Source of the DNA: DASUPK01 sp036276255 | GTDB taxonomy: Bacteria; Actinomycetota; Thermoleophilia; Solirubrobacterales; 70-9 | Assembly (NCBI GenBank): GCA_036276255.1 | Contig: DASUPK010000006.1 | Coordinates: 1 to 18,869 of the forward strand | Length of the DNA stretch: 18,869 nucleotides | Reading direction: 5' to 3' | Shown here: one piece after another, positions 7,040-13,109 of the stretch | Layout of the letters: each line of letters begins with the position of its first letter | How positions within the stretch are numbered: the first letter of the stretch is position 1 | Translations under genes and position numbers: made by a program | Notes under the pieces: model-generated | What the model was told of the DNA's origin: nothing | Databases searched by the model: none | What the model saw: the letters and a program-made list of their open reading frames with translations, nothing else

Positions 7040-8431
7040 TCAGTGGGTGACGCTGGTCTTGACGCGCTTCCGCTCGGAATCGCTGACCGGACCCTTCGCC
7101 TCCAGGGTCTTGAGCGCGTCCGCGATGTCCTCCACCAAACGGTCGACCAGTGAGCGGCTCAGGTTGACCTTGACGAGCGCCCGCATCATCTTCACGTCAT
7201 GGGCGTCCGGCGGCATCGTGTACGCGGGCACCATCCAGCCGCGCTCAGCCGAGAGCTGGAAGGCGATGTCGAACTCGTCGTAGGCTTGTTTCTCGGCGAG
7301 GTTGAACGCGACCAGTGGAAGTGTTTCCTCGCCCGCGCCGATGATCTGGAACGGGCCAATGCCCTCGAGGTCCTTGGCGAGTGCCTGCGCGTTCTCCTGC
7401 ATGATCTCCATGATCACCCGGTAGCCCGCCTTGCCGAAGCGGATGAAGTTGTAGTACTGAGCCAGCACCATCGAGGACCCGGTCGAGAAGTTGAGCGTGA
7501 AGGTCGCGTCGGTCTTTCCGAGGTAGTTCTCGTAGAAGACGAGGTCCTCCGCGAGGTCCGACTTCTCGCGGAAGATCAGCCAGCCGATCCCCGGGTAGAC
7601 CAGGCCGAACTTGTGCCCGGAGGCGTTGATCGACCGAACCTGCTCGAGGCGGAAGTCCCACTTCGAGTCCGGGTAGAGGAAGGGCCAGACGAAGGCGCCA
7701 CTGGCTCCGTCGATGTGCAGGGGGATGTCGAGGCCCTTCTCGTTCTTGTGGTTGAGGAGCAGCTGGTTGATCCCGACGACGTCGTCGGCATGGCCGGTGA
7801 AGGTGGTCCCGACCACGGCCGCCACCCCGATCGTGTTCTCGTCCAGATGGGGCTCGACGTCCTCGGGGCCGATCGTGTACTTGCCGGCCTGCAGGGGGAC
7901 GATTCGCGGCTCGACGTCGAAGTAGCGGCAGAACTTCTCCCAAACCACGTGCACGTCGCCGCCGAAGACGAGGTTCGGCTTGTCGGTGTCCTTGCCGTCA
8001 GCCTCGCGTCGCTTCCGCCAGTTCCACTTCAGCGAGAGCGCGCCGAGCATGATCGCCTCGGAGGATCCCTGCGTTCGAGCCCCCGTCGTCTCCCCAGGGG
8101 CGTTGAAGAGCTCGGCGAGCATCCTGATGCAGCGCTGCTCGATCTCCGCAGTCATCGGGTACTCGGCGTGATCGATGAAGTTCCGGTGCAGGTTCTCGTC
8201 GATGACGTGTCGGGCCTCAGGCTCCATCCAGGTGGTGACGAAGGTCGCCAGGTTCCGTTCGGGGATCCCCTCGACGGCCAGCTCCTGCTCGACGAGGCGC
8301 ATCGCGGCGACCGGGTCCATCGCGTGCTCGGGAATCGACTCCTGAGGCGCGTCCTTCGTCAGCCAGGCGCCGCGCGGCTCGTCCTTGAACTGGTCGAGCA
8401 GCTTCCTCAGCTTGTCCTTGCCGGTTGCCAT
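7040..8431 (-). CDS. gadB: Glutamate decarboxylase (PLP-dependent)
   Basis: 463 residues, matching the roughly 466 of E. coli GadA/GadB. It converts glutamate to GABA and CO2, consuming a proton, and typically supports acid tolerance or GABA metabolism. Group II PLP-decarboxylase features are visible: ARTQGSSEAIMLGAL (118-132), HIDGASGAFVWPF (239-251) with the Asp that contacts the PLP ring, and SINASGHKFGLVYPGIGW (267-284) with Lys274 as the expected Schiff-base lysine. The protein ends in His (TSVTH), recalling the penultimate C-terminal His of E. coli GadB that closes the active site at neutral pH. No Glu/GABA antiporter gene is in the window. The start lacks a clear ribosome binding site. 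Confidence 0.93.
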   Translation of the reverse strand: MATGKDKLRKLLDQFKDEPRGAWLTKDAPQESIPEHAMDPVAAMRLVEQELAVEGIPERNLATFVTTWMEPEARHVIDENLHRNFIDHAEYPMTAEIEQRCIRMLAELFNAPGETTGARTQGSSEAIMLGALSLKWNWRKRREADGKDTDKPNLVFGGDVHVVWEKFCRYFDVEPRIVPLQAGKYTIGPEDVEPHLDENTIGVAAVVGTTFTGHADDVVGINQLLLNHKNEKGLDIPLHIDGASGAFVWPFLYPDSKWDFRLEQVRSINASGHKFGLVYPGIGWLIFREKSDLAEDLVFYENYLGKTDATFTLNFSTGSSMVLAQYYNFIRFGKAGYRVIMEIMQENAQALAKDLEGIGPFQIIGAGEETLPLVAFNLAEKQAYDEFDIAFQLSAERGWMVPAYTMPPDAHDVKMMRALVKVNLSRSLVDRLVEDIADALKTLEAKGPVSDSERKRVKTSVTH

Positions 8432-8461
8432 CGGTCTCGCGGAGCCAACCCTAACGAGACG

Positions 8462-8517
8462 CCGATGTCGTCATCCCGATCGGGTGAAATCGGAGAGGCT
8501 CAGACGAGGGACATCGG
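8462..8517. promoter_or_regulatory. Inverted repeat between DUF1365 operon end and gad start
   Basis: Perfect 8-base arms CCGATGTC (8462-8469) and GACATCGG (8510-8517) enclose 40 bases, at whose centre-left lies a perfect 10-base palindrome CCCGATCGGG (8475-8484). The structure occupies nearly all of the 89-base gap between the end of the DUF1365 gene and the gad start. It could be an operator for gad, a terminator for the upstream operon, or both. No U-tract is present. Confidence 0.4.
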
Positions 8518-8520
8518 ACC

Positions 8521-9312
8521 TCACCCGGCTCGAATGTTGCGTTCCAGCGGAGAAGCCTGCTCTGAGCGCTGGCCGGGGTGCGGGAAGCGGGGGGTGCCCT
8601 TCGCCCACAGTCTGAGCGCCTGGGCGTAGATGCGCGCGAGCGTCATGACGGTCATCGGCGGGTAGCGGAGCAGCAAGCCGACCATGGCTCTTCGGGTGAT
8701 CTCCCGCCGCCACAGCGCCAGCTGCGCCGAGAACACCGGCACGTCGGCCTCGAAGCTGGTGATCCGCACGGCGAGGTGGGCTCCCGGCGACGTCACGGAG
8801 ATCTCGTAGCGCTGATCCATCGGCTCGAAGGGTGAGACGTGCATGTCCTTTTGGAATGAGCCCACAATCGGCCCGCCGCCGGCGCTCTTGCCGTCGAGGA
8901 CGTAGGTGGTGCGCTCTCCCCAGGGGGTGCTCGTCACCTCGGCGATCACCGCCTCGACGGAGCTGCCGCCCTCTCCGTAGGCGAAGAAGAACGACACCGG
9001 GTTGAACCCCACCCCCAGGTACCGGGGGTTGGCGAGCAGCCGCACGGGTCCCGCCGGCCGGCGCCCGACGCGCGTCATCGCCAGATCGCGAGCGCTCTCG
9101 GCGAGTCGGGGGGAATCCCCGCCGAGATAGTCCTCGCGATGGAAGCGCGCGGGCGCCGGTCGGCGGGCCGACCAGAGCGGGATGGGGTCGAGGAGCTCGG
9201 GCAGCTCGTGGAGGTCGAAGAGGGGCATGAACACGCGGTAGCGGAACCCATGCGGGCTCCGACCCAGCCGCCGGTGGGTCACCCAGCCCTCGTAGATCGC
9301 GGATGCGGTCAT
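8521..9312 (-). CDS. DUF1365 domain protein, last gene of the light-linked operon
   Basis: 263 residues. The N-terminus IYEGWVTHRRLGRSPHGFRY with RVFMPLFDL shortly after, and NPRYLGVGFNPVSFFFAYGE further in, are characteristic of DUF1365. The biochemical role is unproven. The family is nearly always next to an FAD-dependent amine-oxidase-like protein and often a cyclopropane-fatty-acid synthase-like methyltransferase, and has been linked to singlet-oxygen response and membrane fatty-acid modification in Rhodobacter. Its ATG overlaps the TGA of the preceding FAD oxidoreductase gene (ATGA), giving strict translational coupling. A long open frame upstream of 9312 is a shadow of the oxidoreductase gene. 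Confidence 0.9.
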   Translation of the reverse strand: MTASAIYEGWVTHRRLGRSPHGFRYRVFMPLFDLHELPELLDPIPLWSARRPAPARFHREDYLGGDSPRLAESARDLAMTRVGRRPAGPVRLLANPRYLGVGFNPVSFFFAYGEGGSSVEAVIAEVTSTPWGERTTYVLDGKSAGGGPIVGSFQKDMHVSPFEPMDQRYEISVTSPGAHLAVRITSFEADVPVFSAQLALWRREITRRAMVGLLLRYPPMTVMTLARIYAQALRLWAKGTPRFPHPGQRSEQASPLERNIRAG

Positions 9313-10634
9313 GCTGCACGGGCGAGCTCTCGGACCTCTGCCGTCGCCTCCTCCCGGTCGGGCAGCGGCGCGTCGATGGGGCCGCGCCCGCCGAGCACAT
9401 GCGAGACCCGCAGCGCCGACCAGACGCCGTCCTCGTGGAAGCCCCATCTCCAGTACGAGCCGCAGTAGTGGGTGCGTCTCCGGCCCGAGATCTCCGGCCA
9501 GCGCGACTGGGCGGCGACGCCCTCCGGAGTGAAGACCGGGTGCGCATAGTCGATCACGCGGATCACGCGCCCGGGGTCGATCGCCTCGGTGCGGTTGAGA
9601 GTGACGAGCAGGTCGCGGTCGGCCTCCAGGGACTGCAGGCGGTTCATGTCGTAGGTGACCGTCGTGCGGCCGGTGGGCCGCTCGGTGAGGTGGTAGTTCC
9701 AGCTTGCCCACGCCGAGCGGCGCCTGGGCATCAGGCTGGCGTCGGTGTGGAGCACGGCTTCGTTCCGCTGGTAGGGGATCGCCCCGAGGACGGCGCGCTC
9801 CGCCGGTGTCGGATCGCCGAGCATCCGCAGAGCCTGATCAGAATGGGTGGCGATCACGACCTCGTCGAAGGTGTGGAGCTCTCCGTCGACCTCCAGGCTC
9901 ACGGACTCGGCGTCGCGGACGATGCGGGGTACCGGGGACCGGAGGTGGACACGTCTGCGGAAGGGTGCGATCAGCGCTTCGACGTATCGCCGCGCGCCTC
10001 CCGGGATGGTGCGCCAGCGGGGACGCCCCACCAGCTGGAGGACCCCGTGGTTCTCGAAGAACTCGGCCAAGAAGGCCGCCGGGAACCGCCAGAGCTGCTC
10101 GGGGTCGGCGGACCAGACCGCCGACACCTGCGGCACCAGGAGCCGGTCGACGAAGTAGTCGGAGTAGCCCCCTTCCGCGAGGAAGCGCCGGAGCGAGGGG
10201 CCGTCCGCAGGGGCGCCGACGAGGTTGCGGGCGTCGCGGTTGAAGCGGACGAGGTCCAGCAGCATGCGGCGGAAGCGGCGGTCGAGGAGATGGGCGGGCC
10301 TGGTGAGGAGGCCGCGCGTCGACCATTCGAAATCTCCCCGGCCGTCCGAGACCGAGAAGCCCATGCGCGCCGGCTGACTCGGGACCCCGAGCTCGAACAG
10401 GAGGCGCTCGAAGTTCGGGTAGTTGCGGTCGTTGAAGACGATGAAGCCCGTGTCGACCGCCAGCGGGCCGTTCGGAGTCTCGACGTCGATGGTGTTGCTG
10501 TGGCCGCCGGGGTGGCCAGCGGCCTCGAACAGGCGGACGTCGTGCCCTGCGGCGCGGAGCTCGGCGGCGGCGACGAGGCCGGACACCCCGCCGCCCACCA
10601 CCGCGATCCGCTTCGGTGCGACCGGCCCTGTCAT
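9309..10634 (-). CDS. FAD/NAD(P)-dependent amine-oxidase-like oxidoreductase
   Basis: 441 residues. An N-terminal dinucleotide-binding motif RIAVVGGGVSGLVAAAEL (9-26) is followed by an acidic strand end (RLFEA) and GGHSNT, typical of flavin amine oxidase/phytoene-desaturase-like flavoproteins. The subgroup marked by AVDTGFIVFNDRNYPNF near residue 60 is the usual partner of DUF1365. Substrate unknown; relatives are tied to fatty-acid modification and photo-oxidative stress. Four-base ATGA overlaps join it to the SRPBCC gene upstream and the DUF1365 gene downstream. Part of the operon divergent from carH. Confidence 0.9.
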   Translation of the reverse strand: MTGPVAPKRIAVVGGGVSGLVAAAELRAAGHDVRLFEAAGHPGGHSNTIDVETPNGPLAVDTGFIVFNDRNYPNFERLLFELGVPSQPARMGFSVSDGRGDFEWSTRGLLTRPAHLLDRRFRRMLLDLVRFNRDARNLVGAPADGPSLRRFLAEGGYSDYFVDRLLVPQVSAVWSADPEQLWRFPAAFLAEFFENHGVLQLVGRPRWRTIPGGARRYVEALIAPFRRRVHLRSPVPRIVRDAESVSLEVDGELHTFDEVVIATHSDQALRMLGDPTPAERAVLGAIPYQRNEAVLHTDASLMPRRRSAWASWNYHLTERPTGRTTVTYDMNRLQSLEADRDLLVTLNRTEAIDPGRVIRVIDYAHPVFTPEGVAAQSRWPEISGRRRTHYCGSYWRWGFHEDGVWSALRVSHVLGGRGPIDAPLPDREEATAEVRELARAA

Positions 10635-11098
10635 TCGGACACGCTCACCGGCTGCGCTTCGGACGTCTGGACGGCCAGTCGCGCGCGCAGGCCGGTCTCG
10701 GCGTTCCGGCCCAGGCGCGCGAACGCCAGCCGGAGCGGCGGGTCGAGCAGGCGCCTCCCGCCCCGAAGGCTCAGCGACGCCCTCCAGGTCAGGCTTGAGC
10801 CCGAGATCGTCGGAACAATGATGGCCTCGTCCGCGATCGACATGGCGTCGGTCTCGGCCGCGAAGACGAGACGGTGCGGCGGCTCGGCAACGACCGTCTC
10901 GTATGGAAGCGCCACGGTGCGGCCGAGGAAGCGGACGTCGAGCTCGTAGCGGGTTCCCACCAAGCCCGGTTCGCCCGCGACGAGGCGGGCGTCCTCAACG
11001 CTCGGATCCCATTCGACGATCGAGCGTAGATCGGCGAGATAGCGCCAGACGTCGTCGGGCCTGTTCTCGGTTGCCAATGTCGCTGAGTACTGGGCCAT
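10631..11098 (-). CDS. SRPBCC family protein (polyketide cyclase/START-like lipid-binding fold)
   Basis: 155 residues with the helix-grip pattern of SRPBCC proteins: an initial strand (MAQYSATLATENRPDDVWRY), WDPSVEDARLV after the first helices, then alternating strands with GTRYELDVRFLGR and LTWRASLSLRGGRRLLDPP, and a C-terminal helix. Such folds enclose a hydrophobic ligand. A strong AAGGAGGG lies just before the ATG. The gene is 24 bases after the dehydrogenase stop and overlaps the FAD oxidoreductase by ATGA. Its position suggests a role in binding or handling the lipid substrate of its neighbours (inference). Confidence 0.85.
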   Translation of the reverse strand: MAQYSATLATENRPDDVWRYLADLRSIVEWDPSVEDARLVAGEPGLVGTRYELDVRFLGRTVALPYETVVAEPPHRLVFAAETDAMSIADEAIIVPTISGSSLTWRASLSLRGGRRLLDPPLRLAFARLGRNAETGLRARLAVQTSEAQPVSVSE

Positions 11099-11122
11099 GG
11101 GGCCCTCCTTCTTCTTCGGGGT

Positions 11123-12133
11123 TCAGACGGCCGCCGCGGAGCGCGGGGCCTCGTTCGAAATCGCTGAGAGCCGCTCGCAGGAGTCCCAGAGCAGGCGGCG
11201 CCCGGATTCCGTTTCGCGGGTGCCGGGCAGACGGTGCTGGGAGCGGGGCATCCGGTCATGCCAGAACGCGCCGCCGCTGGAGCGGGGGAGGGGCGCCGTT
11301 GCGAGCCAGACGATCGTGTCGGCTCCCTGGCGGGGCGAGCGCAGCGCGGGCCGCATCAGCCGCTCGAACCGCGGCAGCGACCGGCGGAGCCCCGGTGTCG
11401 CGACCCAGCCTGGGTGCATCGAGTGAAAGAGGAAGCCGTCCGAGCCGTGATGGTCCGCCCAGAGCCGGTTGAGGATGACCTCGATCCGCTTGGTGTGGGC
11501 GTAGGCGCGAGATCCGTCGTAGTCCTCGCGGCGAAGCTCGAGATCGCCGGCCCGCAGGCGGGCCGTGTACATGCCGCCCGAGGAGACGGTGATCACCCGG
11601 GGGGTCGAGCCGGCCGCGAGGGCCGGGAGGAGCAGCGAGGTGAGCAGGAACGGGCCGAGGACGTTGGTGGCGAAGGTGAGCTCGATGCCGTCCGCGGTCT
11701 GCCGCCGCGATGGAGAGAGGACGCCGGCGTTGTTGACGAGGACGTCCAGGCGCCCGCGGCGTGCCAGGAAGCTCTCGCTGAACCGCCGGACATCGGCGAG
11801 CTCGGAGAGATCGCACGTCTCCGGGTGGACCCGGCTCTCGGCGCCGGGCACGCTGATTTCCAGCCGCCGGACCGCGTCGCGCGTTCTTTCGGGATCGCGC
11901 CCGAGCAGGTGCACCGTCGCGCCGGCCAGCAGCAGCCCCTCGGCCGCGGCCTCGCCGATCCCGGAGGTCGCGCCGGTGACCAGGGCCGTCTGGCCTTGGA
12001 GCGATCCCGCGATCGCACTCGTCCAGCTCAGGCCGCGAAGCCCGTAGCCGAGCCGCGAGTAGCCCGGGACCACCGCCAGGTCCAAACTCTGGTCGAGGGC
12101 GCGGCTGCAAGTTGTTTGTCGAATGGTTGTCAA
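11123..12133 (-). CDS. Short-chain dehydrogenase/reductase (SDR), first gene of the light-linked operon
   Basis: 336 residues from a TTG start. Classical SDR signatures: TGATSGIG (53-60) for NAD(P) binding, NNAGVLSP, catalytic Ser in ITVSSGGMY, and the active-site YxxxK in RAYAHTKR. About 48 residues precede the Rossmann fold (RALDQSLDLAVVPGYSRLGY), as in DHRS12-like SDRs found in other bacterial light-inducible clusters. The start is uncertain: no Shine-Dalgarno site is visible, TTG 12133 lies inside the 11-bp operator repeats, and an in-frame GTG lies at 12073. The N-terminal residues before the Rossmann fold look family-like, which favours TTG 12133. First gene of a four-gene operon, divergent from carH. 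Confidence 0.87.
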   Translation of the reverse strand: MTTIRQTTCSRALDQSLDLAVVPGYSRLGYGLRGLSWTSAIAGSLQGQTALVTGATSGIGEAAAEGLLLAGATVHLLGRDPERTRDAVRRLEISVPGAESRVHPETCDLSELADVRRFSESFLARRGRLDVLVNNAGVLSPSRRQTADGIELTFATNVLGPFLLTSLLLPALAAGSTPRVITVSSGGMYTARLRAGDLELRREDYDGSRAYAHTKRIEVILNRLWADHHGSDGFLFHSMHPGWVATPGLRRSLPRFERLMRPALRSPRQGADTIVWLATAPLPRSSGGAFWHDRMPRSQHRLPGTRETESGRRLLWDSCERLSAISNEAPRSAAAV

Positions 12134-12144
12134 GATTCTGTCTA
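12112..12144. repeat. Operator set 1: three 11-bp direct repeats
   Basis: Three contiguous 11-base units (12112-12122, 12123-12133, 12134-12144) each carry TGTC at the same place, with GTC starting at 12118, 12129 and 12140. CarH tetramers are known to bind operators made of 11-bp direct repeats, so these are the expected target of the adjacent regulator. The set covers the proposed TTG start of the dehydrogenase and its presumed 5' leader. Confidence 0.8.
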
Positions 12145-12159
12145 AGGTGCGAGGCGTGG

Positions 12160-12188
12160 CTTATAGCAGGTACATGCGCTAATGTCCA
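12160..12188 (-). promoter_or_regulatory. Promoter of the SDR-SRPBCC-FAD-DUF1365 operon
   Basis: On the minus strand TGGACA (12188-12183, five of six to TTGACA) and TATAAG (12165-12160, five of six to TATAAT) are separated by exactly 17 bases. Transcription would start near 12153, about 20 bases before the TTG start. The -35 box lies inside the first repeat of operator set 2, and the -10 lies in the gap between the two sets, as expected for a repressed promoter. Confidence 0.65.
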
Positions 12189-12210
12189 GGTTCCGTCTAA
12201 TGTTTGTCTC
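12178..12210. repeat. Operator set 2: three 11-bp direct repeats
   Basis: Three contiguous units (12178-12188, 12189-12199, 12200-12210) with GTC starting at 12184, 12195 and 12206. The first and third have TGTC, the second CGTC. The set is in exact register with set 1: 44 bases, four repeat lengths, separate the last GTC of set 1 from the first of set 2. It covers the -35 of the SDR operon and the probable -10 of carH. Confidence 0.8.
12196..12201 (+). promoter_or_regulatory. Probable -10 element of carH
   Basis: TCTAAT (five of six to TATAAT) lies 15 bases before the carH ATG, predicting a 5' leader of under ten bases. It spans the second and third repeats of operator set 2, so CarH would repress itself. 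No good -35 sequence is seen 16-18 bases upstream. Confidence 0.45.
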
Positions 12211-12216
12211 TACGAA

Positions 12217-13101
12217 ATGACCCCGGATACCGGTCCGCGCCTCCGCATCGGCGAGCTCAGTCGCCGGACCGGTGTACGCGCCGACACGCTTCGGGCCTGG
12301 GAGCGGCGCTACGGGCTGCTCCGCCCGGAGCGGACCGACGGCGGCTTCCGCCTGTATGGCAGTGCGGACGAGGCCCGGGTGCGGGCGATGACGGCGCGGA
12401 TCGAGGCCGGGGTCTCGGCGGCCGAGGCCGCGCGACTGACCGTGTCCTCTGCGCCGATGGCTGATGCAGCCGGGGACGGCGCCACGGAAGGTGAGCCGCT
12501 TACGGCCAGTGCCGGCGCTCTGCGGGTCGCTCTGGAGGCCTTCGACGACTCGGGCGCCAACGCCGTCCTCGACGAGGCCCTTTCACGGCTCACCCTCGAA
12601 GCGGTCGCCGAGGGGGTCATCCTGCCCGCGATGCGGCAGATCGGGAATCGCTGGGAGAGCGGCGAGATCAGCATCGCGCAGGAGCACTTCGCAACCGGCG
12701 TCATCCGCGGCAGGCTGCTCTCCGTCGCGCGCAACTGGGGCGCCGGCACGGGCCCCCTGGCGCTGCTGGCCTGCCCCCCCGGAGAGAGCCACGACCTGGG
12801 ACTGATCAGCTTCGGCTTGGTGCTCCATTCGCGCGGGTGGCGAATCACCTATCTGGGCGCGGACACGCCCATCGACACCATCTCGCAGGCGGTCGGCGAT
12901 CTGCACCCGGATGCGATCGTGCTCGCTGCGCTCGACCCGGCGCCGTTCGAGTCGGCGGCCGAGGAGCTCTCGGCGCTGGCGTCCGCCGGGCGGGTGCTGA
13001 TTGCGGGTGCGGGCGCCTCTCCGGAGCTGGCGCAGCGGCTGGGAGCCCGTGTCCTCGACGAGGATCCCGTGGGCGCCGCCCGGCAGCTCAACGCGACGTG
13101 A
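12217..13101 (+). CDS. carH: CarH/LitR-type MerR-family B12-dependent photoreceptor repressor
   Basis: 294 residues from ATG 12217. An N-terminal MerR winged helix (LRIGELSRRTGVRADTLRAW, then RYGLLRPERTDGGFRLYG, to about 75) is joined by an Ala-rich linker to a four-helix bundle and a Rossmann-like cobalamin domain. The photoreceptor signature is complete: Trp146-x9-Glu156-His157 and ExHxxG at 190-195 with His192 as expected lower cobalt ligand. Trp146 to His192 is 46 residues, the same as Trp131 to His177 in Thermus CarH. In known members adenosylcobalamin drives tetramer formation and DNA binding in the dark, and light breaks the tetramer. The ATG lies after the operator; an open frame back to 12112 is not coding. 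No Shine-Dalgarno site is visible, so the mRNA may be nearly leaderless. Convergent with the photolyase gene. Confidence 0.92.
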   Translation: MTPDTGPRLRIGELSRRTGVRADTLRAWERRYGLLRPERTDGGFRLYGSADEARVRAMTARIEAGVSAAEAARLTVSSAPMADAAGDGATEGEPLTASAGALRVALEAFDDSGANAVLDEALSRLTLEAVAEGVILPAMRQIGNRWESGEISIAQEHFATGVIRGRLLSVARNWGAGTGPLALLACPPGESHDLGLISFGLVLHSRGWRITYLGADTPIDTISQAVGDLHPDAIVLAALDPAPFESAAEELSALASAGRVLIAGAGASPELAQRLGARVLDEDPVGAARQLNAT

Positions 13102-13109
13102 TCACGCGG

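Noticed and set aside
7199..8629. 476-codon plus-strand frame over glutamate decarboxylase
   Set aside because: Antisense shadow; the decarboxylase on the other strand is certain.
9303..10949. Long open frame (548 codons) on the plus strand
   Set aside because: It is antisense to the FAD oxidoreductase and SRPBCC genes, has no recognisable domains, and is Arg/Gly/Val/Glu-rich as expected of a shadow frame in GC-rich DNA.
12128..12133. Perfect TTGACA on the minus strand as a -35 box
   Set aside because: No usable -10 lies 16-18 bases downstream (best is TTGCAG). It is better explained as part of the second 11-bp repeat.
12112..12216. Upstream extension of the carH open frame to TTG 12112
   Set aside because: This stretch is the operator/promoter region, and the family N-terminus fits ATG 12217.
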